A stretch of DNA of 64,000 bases from Paracoccus spongiarum (GTDB lineage: Bacteria > Pseudomonadota > Alphaproteobacteria > Rhodobacterales > Rhodobacteraceae), in NCBI RefSeq assembly GCF_030732095.1, contig NZ_JAVAMQ010000002.1:1-64000 (forward strand). Direction: 5' to 3'. Under the pieces are notes generated by a model that had not been told where the DNA came from, made no database searches, and worked only from the letters and a program-made list of their open reading frames with translations. The position numbers and the translations under genes were made by a program. Shown piece after piece: positions 1 through 10,168 of the stretch; within the stretch, counting starts at the first letter, position 1; every line of letters starts with the position of its first letter.

Positions 1-33
1 GTCTGACCGACAAACCCGACCACCGGAAACAAC

Positions 34-63
34 AAGGCCCGCGCGATCTGCGCGGGCCTTTCT
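34..63 (+). terminator. Rho-independent terminator of a gene left of the window
   Basis: A GC-rich inverted repeat (aaggcccgcgcg and its complement) with a loop of about 4 bases ends in a short T run at about 59-63. No gene in the window precedes it on this strand, so it probably ends an operon lying to the left. The 33 bases before it show no recognisable coding sequence. Confidence 0.7.
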
Positions 64-89
64 CGTCCGGCGTGCCGCCTGGCGGCGGA

Positions 90-254
90 TCAGTGGGACA
101 ATCGAGTGATTTCTTCCTTGAGGCGAAGTTTCTCGCGTTTCATGCGGGTGATCTCGTGATCACTGGACCCTGGACTTTTCTGTGCCCTTTCAACGGCTTC
201 GGAAAGTGTCCGGTGCTTCTTGCGCAGCTCCTCGACATGGGAAGTAACCGACAT
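90..254 (-). CDS. DUF465 (YdcH-family) small coiled-coil protein
   Basis: A 54-residue charged protein with the family pattern: an N-terminal helix (HVEELRKKHRTLSEAVE) and a C-terminal run EITRMKREKLRLKEEI, both predicted helical and rich in Lys/Glu. The start is set at the ATG at 254 because AGGAGG stands 5 bases upstream; a longer frame to 317 exists but has no ribosome binding site. DUF465 proteins are common in alphaproteobacteria and their role is unknown. It lies just downstream of the TrmN6-like gene on the same strand. Confidence 0.85.
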   Translation of the reverse strand: MSVTSHVEELRKKHRTLSEAVERAQKSPGSSDHEITRMKREKLRLKEEITRLSH

Positions 255-313
255 CGCGTCCTCCTCTGTGGTTGTGTCCAACGTAGGGATTGCACCACAG
301 CTTTTCGATTCTG

Positions 314-1072
314 TCACGAGACTTTCGCAAACAGCGCCGTGATCGGCCGGCCATCGCGCAGCACCGCCTGCGCGGCCGGGCTTAGGTCGTCGCCGTCGCG
401 CAGATGGGCGGGCCCCTCATGCAGGACCAGCGGCGCCAGCAGGCGCAGCGGCGACCGGCTGCCCTTCTGCGCGACCAGCAGGACACGGCCCGCATCGCGC
501 CCCGCCCGCGCCGCCAGCGGCAGGATCACGACGCCGCCGGCGCGTCCCGACAGCGCCGCCAGCAACCCGTCCAGCCGGTCGACGCGCTGGATCACCGTCA
601 GCGCCCCACCCGGCCGCAACCGGCGCAACCCGGCATCCATCCACAGGGCCAGCGAGGTGGCTTCCCGCCGCGCGGCGGCGCGCCCGGCATCGGGCGCCGC
701 CGTGCCGCCCAGGAAGAAGGGCGGATTGGCGATCACATGGTCAAAGCTGGCCTTGCGCAACAGGGCGGGCGGATCGGCCAGATCGCCGGTCAGCACCGTC
801 AGCGCAATGCCGTTCGCAGCCGCATTCGCACGGGCGAGATCGGCATAGTCCGGCTGCCGCTCGATCCCGACCAGGCGCAGGCCGGGCACCCGCCAGCCGA
901 GGCAGAGGCTGGCGACCCCTGCCCCGCAGCCCAGTTCCAGCACCGCCTGGCCGGGCATGGCGGCGCAGGCGGCGGCCAGCATCACCGCATCGGCGCCCGC
1001 GCGATAGCCGCGCCGCGGCTGCACGATGCGCAGCCTGCCGCCGAGAAAGCCGTCCTGGCGCGTCTCAGTCAT
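314..1072 (-). CDS. TrmN6-like tRNA1(Val) adenine-N6 methyltransferase
   Basis: A 252-residue class I SAM-dependent methyltransferase. The SAM-binding loop VLELGCGAGVASLCL is near residues 45-60, an acidic ribose-binding position follows (GIERQPDYADLA), and the N6-adenine catalytic motif NPPFF is near residue 115. This layout matches the YfiC/TrmN6 family, which methylates A37 of tRNA1(Val) in enterobacteria; here the exact tRNA target is inferred. Its 5' end overlaps the stop of the DUF2007 gene by 8 bases, so the two are probably co-transcribed. Confidence 0.8.
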   Translation of the reverse strand: MTETRQDGFLGGRLRIVQPRRGYRAGADAVMLAAACAAMPGQAVLELGCGAGVASLCLGWRVPGLRLVGIERQPDYADLARANAAANGIALTVLTGDLADPPALLRKASFDHVIANPPFFLGGTAAPDAGRAAARREATSLALWMDAGLRRLRPGGALTVIQRVDRLDGLLAALSGRAGGVVILPLAARAGRDAGRVLLVAQKGSRSPLRLLAPLVLHEGPAHLRDGDDLSPAAQAVLRDGRPITALFAKVS

Positions 1073-1274
1073 CCAGCCGATGATCGCGCAGGATGGCGCG
1101 GGCCATGAATTCGTCCCGATCCGCGACCATGATCCGGCGCGGCAGGATGCCGATCGATCCCTCGAGCACGCTCATGTGCTGGTCCATCTCGAAGGCGGGG
1201 ATCCCCTCGGATGCCAGCAGGTCGACGACCCGCGACAGCCGGACGGGATCGGTGCTGCGCAGAAGCTCTTTCAT
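1065..1274 (-). CDS. DUF2007-type small protein
   Basis: A 69-residue protein beginning MKELLRSTDPVRLSRVVDLL, with the DUF2007 arrangement: a helix, then EGIPAFEMDQHMSVLEGSIG, then a strand PRRIMVADRDEF. The family is described as putative signal-transducing proteins with a ferredoxin-like fold; no biochemical role is established. The ATG at 1274 was chosen over the longer frame, which runs through the divergent ispB gene. It overlaps the TrmN6-like gene by 8 bases, and its start is 75 bases from the divergent ispB start, so the promoters of both lie in 1275-1349. Confidence 0.75.
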   Translation of the reverse strand: MKELLRSTDPVRLSRVVDLLASEGIPAFEMDQHMSVLEGSIGILPRRIMVADRDEFMARAILRDHRLDD

Positions 1275-1349
1275 GGCCGGGACGTTAGGGGGTGGTTGCG
1301 AATTTGTCGATGCCGTGGCAATGCGTTGGGCCAGAAACGGGGTGTGGAC

Positions 1350-2351
1350 ATGGGTGTGACGGAAAACGTCCAGAAACCGCTGGACCGGATGGCTGCCAGC
1401 CTCGCGGCCGAGATGGCAGCGGTCAACGATCTGATCCGGCAGCGCATGTCCAGCCGTCACGCGCCGCGCATCCCCGAGGTGACGGCGCATCTGATCGAGG
1501 CCGGGGGCAAGCGCCTGCGGCCGATGCTGACCCTGGCCGCGGCGCGGCTGTGCGGCTATGACGGCCCCCATCATATCCACCTGGCAGCGACGGTCGAGTT
1601 CATCCACACGGCCACGCTGCTGCATGACGACGTGGTGGATGAAAGCCGCCAGCGGCGCGGGCGTCCGACGGCGAACCTGCTGTGGGACAACAAGTCCAGC
1701 GTGCTGGTCGGCGATTACCTGTTCGCCCGCAGCTTCCAGCTGATGGTCGAGCCGGGCAACCTGCGCACGCTGGAGATCCTGTCGAATGCCAGCGCCACCA
1801 TCGCCGAGGGCGAGGTGCTGCAACTGACCGCGGCGCAGGACCTTGCAACGGACGAATCGGTCTATCTGCAGGTGGTGCGCGGCAAGACGGCCGCGCTGTT
1901 CGCCGCCGCGACCGAGGTTGGCGGGGTGATCGCCGGCGCACCCGAGGCGCAGGTGCGGGCACTGCATGATTATGGCGACGCGCTGGGCATCGCCTTCCAG
2001 ATCGTCGATGACATCCTCGATTACGGCGGCGCGACGCAGACGATCGGCAAGAATGTCGGTGACGATTTCCGCGAATGCAAGCTGACCCTGCCGGTCATCA
2101 AGGCGGTGGCCCGGGCCGACGCGGCCGAGCGTGCATTCTGGACGCGCACCATCGAGCGCGCCGACCAGCGCGAGGATGACCTGGCACAGGCGCTTCACCT
2201 GCTGGCGCGTCACGGGGCGCTGGCCGATGCGCGGGCGGATGCGCTGGCCTGGGCCGCGCGGGCGCGCACGGCGCTGGCCACGCTGCCCGAGGATCCGCTG
2301 CGTGGCATGCTGGCCGACCTGGCCGATTTCGTCGTCAGCCGCGTGGCCTGA
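1350..2351 (+). CDS. ispB: Polyprenyl diphosphate synthase (ubiquinone side chain)
   Basis: A 333-residue trans-prenyltransferase that elongates farnesyl diphosphate with isopentenyl diphosphate to make the ubiquinone tail. The first aspartate-rich motif (LLHDDVVDESRQRRG) is near residue 90 and the second (FQIVDDILDYGG) near residue 217; the KRLRP substrate-binding motif is near residue 52. Length fits the octaprenyl/decaprenyl synthase family; Paracoccus and Rhodobacter make ubiquinone-10, so a decaprenyl product is likely but not shown by sequence. The ATG at 1350 fits the family N-terminus; the longer frame overlaps the divergent DUF2007 gene. Confidence 0.9.
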   Translation: MGVTENVQKPLDRMAASLAAEMAAVNDLIRQRMSSRHAPRIPEVTAHLIEAGGKRLRPMLTLAAARLCGYDGPHHIHLAATVEFIHTATLLHDDVVDESRQRRGRPTANLLWDNKSSVLVGDYLFARSFQLMVEPGNLRTLEILSNASATIAEGEVLQLTAAQDLATDESVYLQVVRGKTAALFAAATEVGGVIAGAPEAQVRALHDYGDALGIAFQIVDDILDYGGATQTIGKNVGDDFRECKLTLPVIKAVARADAAERAFWTRTIERADQREDDLAQALHLLARHGALADARADALAWAARARTALATLPEDPLRGMLADLADFVVSRVA

Positions 2352-2399
2352 GGCACCGCCCCTCGCCCGCCCCGGACTCGCCCGCGACCGATGCCGGAA

Positions 2400-2425
2400 G
2401 GGCGGGCCGCGACCGCGACCCGCCC
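2400..2425. terminator. Hairpin between convergent ispB and amt genes
   Basis: A GC-rich inverted repeat (gggcgggccgcg / cgcgacccgccc, one mismatch) lies in the 102-base gap between the convergent ends of ispB and the first amt gene. There is no clear T run on either side, so its role as a bidirectional terminator is inferred from position. Confidence 0.35.
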
Positions 2426-2453
2426 CTCTCCGGGAAGAGACCCGCTGTGCCGG

Positions 2454-3809
<1,356 letters not shown>

Positions 3810-4122
3810 CAGTCCTCGCTGTCTTCGTGCTTCGGGGCGACCGCGAGCCGGGCCGCGACTGATCCTTTGATCCCCAGAACGACCGGCGCTGCACAAGCCG
3901 TGGGCGGCGGCGGGCGAAGCGGAAACAGGTTTCGCCCGAAAAACCGGCATACGGACGGCGGATTGTCTGTTTTGCGGGCAAAAGCGGCCCGATTGTCACT
4001 TCCTGCTCGGCCAAAGCCGCCTGCCGCTTGTGCAGGGCCGGGCAAACTGCGGAAGACGGCAGCGGGTGCAGGGCGCCGGTCCGAACCGACCCGAAGGCCC
4101 CGCAGATACGAGGTGACAGCCG
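3810..4122. promoter_or_regulatory. Divergent promoter region of the two amt genes
   Basis: This 313-base gap separates the starts of two divergent ammonium transporter genes and must hold both promoters. I see no open frame with coding character. Nitrogen-regulated amt genes often use sigma-54, but I could not find a clean GG-N10-GC element: the best minus-strand candidate (GGGCC...TTTTGC near 3975-3995) has a spacing one base short. Regulation is therefore unresolved. Confidence 0.4.
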
Positions 4123-5508
4123 ATGAAACGAATGACTCCCCTCCTTGTCGCCGCCAGCGCGCTGATGGCGCTGCCGGCACTGGCCCAGGATGCCGCGGCC
4201 CCGGTTCCGGACAAGGGCGACACGACCTGGATGCTGATCTCGGCGATCCTGGTGATCCTGATGACCCTGCCCGGCCTTGCGCTGTTCTATGGCGGGCTGG
4301 TGCGCGGCAAGAACGTGCTGTCGGTGCTGATGCAGGTGCTGACGGTGTTCTGCGTCATGGTGCTGCTGTGGGTCGCCTTCGGCTATTCGCTGGCCTTCAC
4401 CGGCGCGGGCGATGCCGCCAGCGCGGGGCCGCTGACGCCCTATGTCGGCGGGCTGTCCAAGATGTTCCTTGCCGGGGTCGGCACCGATGCCGTCGTCGAG
4501 ACCTTCTCGGCCGGCGTGGTCATCCCCGAACTCAGCTTCGTGATCTTCCAGATGGCCTTCGCCTGCATCGCCGCGGCGCTGATCGTCGGCGCCACCGCAG
4601 AACGGATCAAGTTTCCCGCGATCCTGATGTTCACGGTGATCTGGTTCTTCCTGTCCTACCTGCCGATGGCCCACATGGTCTGGTGGTGGGGCGGCCCCAG
4701 CGCCTATGACGCGCCTTCGGGCCTGCTGTTCGGGCATGGCGCGCTGGATTTCGCGGGCGGCACCGTGATCCACATCAACGCGGGCGTGGCCGGGCTGGTC
4801 GCGGCCCTGGTCGCCGGTCCCCGGCTGGGCTATCGCAAGGAGCTTCTGGCTCCGCACAACCTGACCTTCACGCTGATCGGCGGATGCCTGCTGTGGGTCG
4901 GCTGGTTCGGCTTCAACGCCGGCTCGAACCTCGAATCGAACGGCGTGGCGGCGCTGGCGATGATCAACACCGCCGCCGCAACCGCCGCCGCAACCCTCGC
5001 CTGGAGCTTTGGCGAGTGGATGTGGCGCGGCCATCCCAGCCTGCTGGGCGCCATTTCGGGCGCGATCGCGGGGCTGGTGGGCGTGACGCCGGCGGCGGGC
5101 TTCGTGGGCCCCGTGGGCGCCATCGCCATCGGCCTGATCGCGGGCCTCGCCTGCATGTATGTCGTGGTCGGGCTGAAATCGCGGATGGGGGTCGACGACA
5201 CGCTGGACGTGTTCGGCATCCACGGCGTCGGCGGCATCATCGGCGCGATCCTGACCGGTGTCTTTGCCGCGCCCGCGCTGGGCGGGTCGGGCGTGTTCGA
5301 CTATGCCGCCGGCAGCGTCGCGGCCTTCGACATGGGCGCGCAGGTCTATGCCCAGACGCTGGGCGTCGTGATCGCCGTGATCTGGTCGGGCGCAGTCTCC
5401 TTCGTGGCCATCCATGTCGTCAAGGCGCTGATCGGGCTGCGCGTGCCGGAAAGCGAGGAACGCCAGGGCCTCGACGTCACCACCCACGGCGAAAACGCCT
5501 ACAACTAG
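4123..5508 (+). CDS. amtB: Ammonium transporter (Amt family), second paralogue
   Basis: A 461-residue AmtB-like channel with a cleavable signal sequence (LLVAASALMALPALAQ) and eleven membrane segments, the usual AmtB layout. Pore residues are visible: Asp in ALDFAGGTVIH, the first pore His in the same motif, and the second in VFGIHGVGG. It conducts ammonia/ammonium across the inner membrane. It is clearly diverged from the neighbouring minus-strand Amt, for example in the segment after the first His, so the two are not a recent duplication. A perfect hairpin follows the stop at 5550. Confidence 0.92.
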   Translation: MKRMTPLLVAASALMALPALAQDAAAPVPDKGDTTWMLISAILVILMTLPGLALFYGGLVRGKNVLSVLMQVLTVFCVMVLLWVAFGYSLAFTGAGDAASAGPLTPYVGGLSKMFLAGVGTDAVVETFSAGVVIPELSFVIFQMAFACIAAALIVGATAERIKFPAILMFTVIWFFLSYLPMAHMVWWWGGPSAYDAPSGLLFGHGALDFAGGTVIHINAGVAGLVAALVAGPRLGYRKELLAPHNLTFTLIGGCLLWVGWFGFNAGSNLESNGVAALAMINTAAATAAATLAWSFGEWMWRGHPSLLGAISGAIAGLVGVTPAAGFVGPVGAIAIGLIAGLACMYVVVGLKSRMGVDDTLDVFGIHGVGGIIGAILTGVFAAPALGGSGVFDYAAGSVAAFDMGAQVYAQTLGVVIAVIWSGAVSFVAIHVVKALIGLRVPESEERQGLDVTTHGENAYN

Positions 5509-5549
5509 TCGGCTTGCCGCAACGCGCCGCCCGGCGGGGCGGCATGTCG

Positions 5550-5573
5550 GGGCCCGGTGATCGCACCGGGCCC
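5550..5573 (+). terminator. Hairpin downstream of amtB
   Basis: A perfect 10-base stem (gggcccggtg / caccgggccc) with the 4-base loop atcg lies 41 bases after the amtB stop. There is no T run after it, so it is either a weak intrinsic terminator or an mRNA 3'-end stabiliser. Confidence 0.5.
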
Positions 5574-5700
5574 GGTCGCATCCTCGCCGATCGCGCATCA
5601 CGGATTGGTCAGGTCAATTCCCCCCCGGCCATTCTTGCTGTATGCTGGCGCACAATCTGGCCGGCAGAACCGGCCCGGCAGACACGCAGGCACCCAAGGC

Positions 5701-8004
5701 ATGAAAAGACCCACCGGCACCCCGAAGCGCACGGGCCGCAGCCCCGTTGCCGAAAAGCGCACGACCCAGCCCCCCGCAGAAACGGCCAAGGGCGGCGTCC
5801 GGCGCCACGGCGCCAAGCCTGCTCGGCGCGGCAATCCGGTGATGCGCGCGATTGCCGGCGCGGTCGGCCTCGTCTGGCGGATCGTCTGGGGCTCGGCCTG
5901 GCGGCTGGCGATGGTGTTCCTGCTGATCCTCGGCGCGGCGACCGCCTATTACTACAGCGGCCTGCCCGAGCCCGAGGACCTGTTCGACGCCCGCGCCCGC
6001 GGCAGCGTCACCATGCTGGACCACGAGGGCAGGGTCTTTGCCTGGCGCGGCGAGACCTTCGGGACCGTCACCAGCGACAAGATCGCCCCGGTCCTGCGCG
6101 AGGCGGTGATCGCCACCGAGGACCGCCGATTCTATGGTCATCTGGGCATCAGCCCGCGCGGCATCGCCAGCGCGGTGCGGATCAACATGGCCGAGGGGCG
6201 CGGCCCGCTCGAGGGCAATGGCGGATCGACCATCACCCAGCAGGTCGCCAAGCTGCTGTGCCTCGGCGACAGCTTCGACCCGATCCGCTGGAAGAACGAG
6301 GCCGAATTCGAGGCCGACTGCCGCGTGGGAAGCATCTGGCGCAAGGTCAAGGAGGTGCCCTTCGCCTTCGCGCTTGAGGCCAAGTATTCCAAGGACGACA
6401 TCCTCAACATCTACATGAACCGGTCCTATCTGGGCGCCGGGGCGCGTGGCTTCGAGGCCGCCAGCCAGCGTTACTTCAACAAGCCCGCCGCCGAGGTGAC
6501 CCCCGCCGAGGCCGCGATGCTGGCCGGGCTGCTGAAGGCACCCAGCTATTTCGCGCCGACCGCCAACCTGCAGCGCAGCCAGGACCGCGCGAACCTGATC
6601 CTGGGGCTGATGGCCGAGCAGGGCTATCTGACCGACAGCGAGGTGGCCGAGGCCAAGGCACAGCCCGCGCGTCTGTCGCAGGCCGCGGCGGCGCGGGCCG
6701 GCGGCTATTTCGCCGACTGGGTGATGGAGGCCGGACCCGGCTTCCTGACCAGCGAGACCACCGAGGACGTGACCATCAAGACGACCTTCGACCAGCGCAT
6801 CCAGCGCGCCGCCGAACGCGCGCTGCAGCGGGTGTTCGACGAGAAGGTCAAGGACGGCAGCAAGGCCGAGGCCGCCGTCGTGGTGATGTCCGCCGACGGC
6901 GCCGTGCGCGCGATGATCGGCGGCCGCGACACCACCGTGAACGGTGCCTTCAACCGCGCCATCCAGGCCAAGCGGCAGACCGGCTCCAGCTTCAAGCCCT
7001 TCGTCTATGCGGCCGCGCTCGAGGCCGGGCACTCGCCCTCGGACATCGTGCGCGACGGCCCGCTCAGCATCCGCATCCCCGGCGGCCGCCCCTGGTCGCC
7101 GCAGAACTACACGCGCCGCTTCTATGGCGACGTGACGCTGACCAATGCGCTGAAACAGTCGCTCAACACCGCCACAATCCGCCTGCAGGAGGCGGTCGGC
7201 CGGGACGCCGTGCGCCAGATCGCGCATGATTTCGGCATTGTCAGCAACCTGACGACCAGCCCCTCTCTGGGCCTCGGCGCGTCCGAGGCGACGCTGCTGG
7301 AACTGACCGGCGCCTATGCGGGCATCCGCAACGGCGGCACGTCGGTCGCGCCCTATGGCCTGGTCGAGCTGAACATCAAGGGCGACGAGCAGCCGCTGAT
7401 GGGCCAGATGGGCGGCATGGGCGAACGGGTCATCAGCCAGCGTGCGGCCGGGCAGCTGATCTACATGATGCAGCAGGTGATCGATTCGGGCACCGGCACC
7501 CGCGCCAAGCTGGGCTCGCGCCCGGCGGCGGGCAAGACGGGCACCACCAGCAGCTATCGTGACGCGTGGTTCGTCGGCTTCACCGAACAATACGTCACCG
7601 GCGTCTGGATGGGCTATGATGACAACACGCCGCTGCAGGGGGTGACCGGCGGCGGCCTGCCGGCCGAGATCTGGCAGGCGGTGATGACCGAAATCCATGA
7701 CGGCCTGCCGGAACTGCCTCTCTCGACCGTCTCGCCCGATGGCAGCGGCATCATCATGTCCAGCGGCGAGGGCACGCCGCGGGTCGTCACATCGGGCTCG
7801 GCCGACGATCCGCTGGCGGCGGCCTTGGCCGGGGTCATGGACGGCGTCGCCAACCAGCGCCGCGCCGAGGCCGAGGGCGGCCGCGTCATCACCGCGCCCA
7901 CCGAGATGCAGGGTACCGCGCCGCAGACACCTGCCAGCAGCAATTCGGCCAGTTCCGACGATGCGCTCAGCCGGGCGCTGAACGGCATCCTCGGCGGCAA
8001 CTGA
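5701..8004 (+). CDS. Class A penicillin-binding protein 1A (transglycosylase/transpeptidase)
   Basis: A 767-residue bifunctional cell-wall synthase. A basic cytoplasmic tail of about 60 residues is followed by one membrane anchor (AMVFLLILGAATAYYYSG). The glycosyltransferase domain has ATEDRRFYGHLG with its catalytic Glu and GNGGSTITQQVAK. The transpeptidase domain has the catalytic SxxK box (GSSFKPF), the SxN box (KQSLNTAT) and KTGTTSSYRDAWF. The C-terminal 100 residues are Ala/Ser-rich and probably disordered. The ATG at 5701 gives the usual cytoplasmic tail; upstream codons lack coding character. A terminator follows at 8060. Confidence 0.92.
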   Translation: MKRPTGTPKRTGRSPVAEKRTTQPPAETAKGGVRRHGAKPARRGNPVMRAIAGAVGLVWRIVWGSAWRLAMVFLLILGAATAYYYSGLPEPEDLFDARARGSVTMLDHEGRVFAWRGETFGTVTSDKIAPVLREAVIATEDRRFYGHLGISPRGIASAVRINMAEGRGPLEGNGGSTITQQVAKLLCLGDSFDPIRWKNEAEFEADCRVGSIWRKVKEVPFAFALEAKYSKDDILNIYMNRSYLGAGARGFEAASQRYFNKPAAEVTPAEAAMLAGLLKAPSYFAPTANLQRSQDRANLILGLMAEQGYLTDSEVAEAKAQPARLSQAAAARAGGYFADWVMEAGPGFLTSETTEDVTIKTTFDQRIQRAAERALQRVFDEKVKDGSKAEAAVVVMSADGAVRAMIGGRDTTVNGAFNRAIQAKRQTGSSFKPFVYAAALEAGHSPSDIVRDGPLSIRIPGGRPWSPQNYTRRFYGDVTLTNALKQSLNTATIRLQEAVGRDAVRQIAHDFGIVSNLTTSPSLGLGASEATLLELTGAYAGIRNGGTSVAPYGLVELNIKGDEQPLMGQMGGMGERVISQRAAGQLIYMMQQVIDSGTGTRAKLGSRPAAGKTGTTSSYRDAWFVGFTEQYVTGVWMGYDDNTPLQGVTGGGLPAEIWQAVMTEIHDGLPELPLSTVSPDGSGIIMSSGEGTPRVVTSGSADDPLAAALAGVMDGVANQRRAEAEGGRVITAPTEMQGTAPQTPASSNSASSDDALSRALNGILGGN

Positions 8005-8059
8005 GCTGCTGGCCCCGCGTTAACCGGTTTTCGCAGGCCACTCGACGCAAGCCCTTGTG

Positions 8060-8086
8060 AAACCTGCCCGAAAGGGCAGGTTTTTT
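8060..8086 (+). terminator. Rho-independent terminator after the PBP gene
   Basis: A stem aacctgccc / gggcaggtt with a short loop is followed directly by a run of six T, 56 bases after the PBP stop. It is the clearest intrinsic terminator in this part of the window and separates the PBP gene from the RTX gene. Confidence 0.85.
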
Positions 8087-8201
8087 CCTGCGCTTCGGCC
8101 TTGCGCACCGTCGGACCCACAAACGATAAGTACAGGCATGACCGGCGCATCACGGTGGCGCGACGGTCCTGTGTCACGATTTCCCGGTTTGAGAGGTTCC
8201 C

Positions 8202-10127
8202 ATGCCGCAGCTTGTCTCGCTCGATTTTCCCGCGACCCTTGATCTGTCAGAGGGCGCTGCCGCATTTACTGTTTCGGCCACCGCTGCCGACCCCGACGGG
8301 ATACTACAGGTCGTGGTTTTCTATGACCGCGACATAACCTACAGCAATAGAACCGGCCCGAGTGAGAGTTGGGTGATCTACAACTTCATGGGCCTGTATG
8401 GGATCTACGACAGTTGGTCCGATGACGCTGCGGAGCAGAGTTTTTACTTCAACCCCGCCAATCGTGCCGGCAAGATCGACATCACCCGCATCTGGGTCGA
8501 GGACCTGTCAGGCGAGCGCCGGGTCTATGAGCACGCCGAATTGCGCGAGTTGGATTTTCAGACCTCCTTCGTGATCGAGGGTTCGCCGCCCCCCGTCTTC
8601 GACACCTACGCCACCCTCTCGGTGCCTGATGTCGTCACCCTGCGCGAGGGGCAAAGCCTTGATGTCGCGCTGACCTTCCTGGGCCTGACCTCGCATTACG
8701 CGAACTATACCTACAGCTTTACCAGCCAGGGCGGCACCGCCAGCGCGGCCGATATCGGCACGGCCAATGGCAGCGGCTCGATCTGGATCTCCAGCACCGC
8801 ACCGACCAGCGAGCGCCGCAACATCCCGATTTCGGCCAGCCGCGACGGCGTGCAGGAGGACACCGAGACCGCCTATCTGGTCGTGAACCTCAGCGGCACC
8901 GCCGGCCGTTTCGAGGATGGCGGCAGCATGAAGGTGATCGAGGTCCGCATCCTCGACGACAACCTGACGGTCGGAACCGCGGGCGATGATGTCCTTCACG
9001 GAACCAGCATCGGCGAGACTCTGGAGGGCGGATCTGGCCACGACATCTACCACGTCACCGCCGGCGATCGGGTGGCCGAAGGCGCCGGCGCCGGCACGGA
9101 TACCGTCCAGGCCGCGGTCGACTGGCGGCTCGATCCGAATGTCGAGCACCTCACGCTGACGGGCTTTGGCAATGTCGACGGCATCGGCAACCAGCTTCAC
9201 AACCGCATCACCGGAAACGCCGGCGCAAACATCCTGGGTGGCGGGGCCGGCGACGACACGCTGCGCGGCGAGGCGGGCAATGACCGGCTGCTGGGCCATG
9301 CCGGCACCGACTGGCTCTATGGTGGCCGAGGCCATGACAGCCTGACGGGCGGCGAAGGCAATGACCGCCTGTATGGCGAGGCCGACAATGACACCCTGTC
9401 GGGCGAGGCGGGCAATGACCGGCTGGAGGACCTGCTGGGCAGCAACCGCCTCGGCGGCGGGATCGGCGACGACACGCTGATCGCGGGAACGGGCGCCGAC
9501 TGGCTGTCGGGCGGGGACGGGCGCGACAGCCTGCGGGCGGGGGCGGGCAACGACCAGCTGCGCGGCGAGACCGGCAACGACCTGCTGCGCGGCGAGGCCG
9601 GCCATGACAGGCTGCTGGGCCATGCCGGCATCGACTGGCTGTATGGCGGCAGCGGCCAGGACAGCCTGTCCGGCGGCGAGGGCAACGACCGCCTCTATGG
9701 CGAGGGCGACAACGACCGGCTGGCGGGCGAGGCCGGCAATGACACGCTGCTTGGCGGGGCCGGGCGCGACCGGCTGATCGGCGATGCCGGAGCCGACCAT
9801 CTGTTCGGCGGCGCCGACCGGCAGCGGGACGTGTTCGTGTTCCGCGTCCTCGAGGACAGCCGGCCCGGCGCCGGGCGCGACCGGGTGCAGGATTTCGTCA
9901 GCGGCATCGACCGGATCGACCTCGGCGCGCTGGACGCAGACGCGCTTGCGCCCCGTAACCAGGCCTTCGACTTCGCCGGCAGTTCGGCCAGCGCCCATTC
10001 GGTATGGACCGTGACACGCGGCGACAACCTGCTGGTGCGCGCCGATCACGACGGCGATGCCCGCGCGGATCTCGAGATCCAGATCACCGGCATCTCGCGC
10101 CTGACCGAGGGCGATTTCGTGCTGTGA
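8202..10127 (+). CDS. Secreted RTX (hemolysin-type calcium-binding repeat) protein
   Basis: A 641-residue protein with no N-terminal signal sequence. Residues about 1-150 are a beta-rich domain I do not recognise; residues about 145-255 look like a Calx-beta-type domain (DGVQEDTETAYLVVNLSG). From about 258 to 545 there are many RTX nonapeptides of the GGxGxDxLx type, which bind calcium outside the cell. The last 95 residues (DVFVFRVLEDS, RVQDFVSGIDRIDL) match the C-terminal domain that carries type I secretion signals. A block of about 54 residues is present twice, 108 residues apart. An ABC exporter and adaptor for type I secretion follow at 11731-15197. Its biological target is unknown. Confidence 0.88.
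   Translation: MPQLVSLDFPATLDLSEGAAAFTVSATAADPDGILQVVVFYDRDITYSNRTGPSESWVIYNFMGLYGIYDSWSDDAAEQSFYFNPANRAGKIDITRIWVEDLSGERRVYEHAELRELDFQTSFVIEGSPPPVFDTYATLSVPDVVTLREGQSLDVALTFLGLTSHYANYTYSFTSQGGTASAADIGTANGSGSIWISSTAPTSERRNIPISASRDGVQEDTETAYLVVNLSGTAGRFEDGGSMKVIEVRILDDNLTVGTAGDDVLHGTSIGETLEGGSGHDIYHVTAGDRVAEGAGAGTDTVQAAVDWRLDPNVEHLTLTGFGNVDGIGNQLHNRITGNAGANILGGGAGDDTLRGEAGNDRLLGHAGTDWLYGGRGHDSLTGGEGNDRLYGEADNDTLSGEAGNDRLEDLLGSNRLGGGIGDDTLIAGTGADWLSGGDGRDSLRAGAGNDQLRGETGNDLLRGEAGHDRLLGHAGIDWLYGGSGQDSLSGGEGNDRLYGEGDNDRLAGEAGNDTLLGGAGRDRLIGDAGADHLFGGADRQRDVFVFRVLEDSRPGAGRDRVQDFVSGIDRIDLGALDADALAPRNQAFDFAGSSASAHSVWTVTRGDNLLVRADHDGDARADLEIQITGISRLTEGDFVL
9264..9749 (+). repeat. Internal duplication within the RTX array
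   Basis: The segment starting at 9264 (RGEAGNDRLLGHAG) recurs at 9588 with about 54 residues nearly unchanged, including the unusual HAG-DWLYGG stretch. The offset is 324 bases, which is exactly twelve nonapeptides. This points to a segmental duplication on top of the nonapeptide periodicity. Confidence 0.75.
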
Positions 10128-10132
10128 CGCCC

Positions 10133-10158
10133 CGCCCTTCCGCGCGGACGGAAGGGCG
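10133..10158. terminator. Bidirectional hairpin between the RTX gene and mlaC
   Basis: A perfect 10-base inverted repeat (cgcccttccg / cggaagggcg) with a 6-base loop sits between the convergent stops of the RTX gene (10127) and mlaC (10169). Its position suits a shared terminator. No long T run is present. Confidence 0.55.
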
Positions 10159-10168
10159 GCCCGGCGCC

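Noticed and set aside
3960-4000. A sigma-54 promoter for amt
   Set aside because: GG and GC elements can be found but the spacing is nine rather than ten bases, and the flanking consensus is poor.
9241-9800. CRISPR-like regular repeats
   Set aside because: The periodicity is 27 bases (nine codons) inside a continuous RTX coding frame; there are no spacers.
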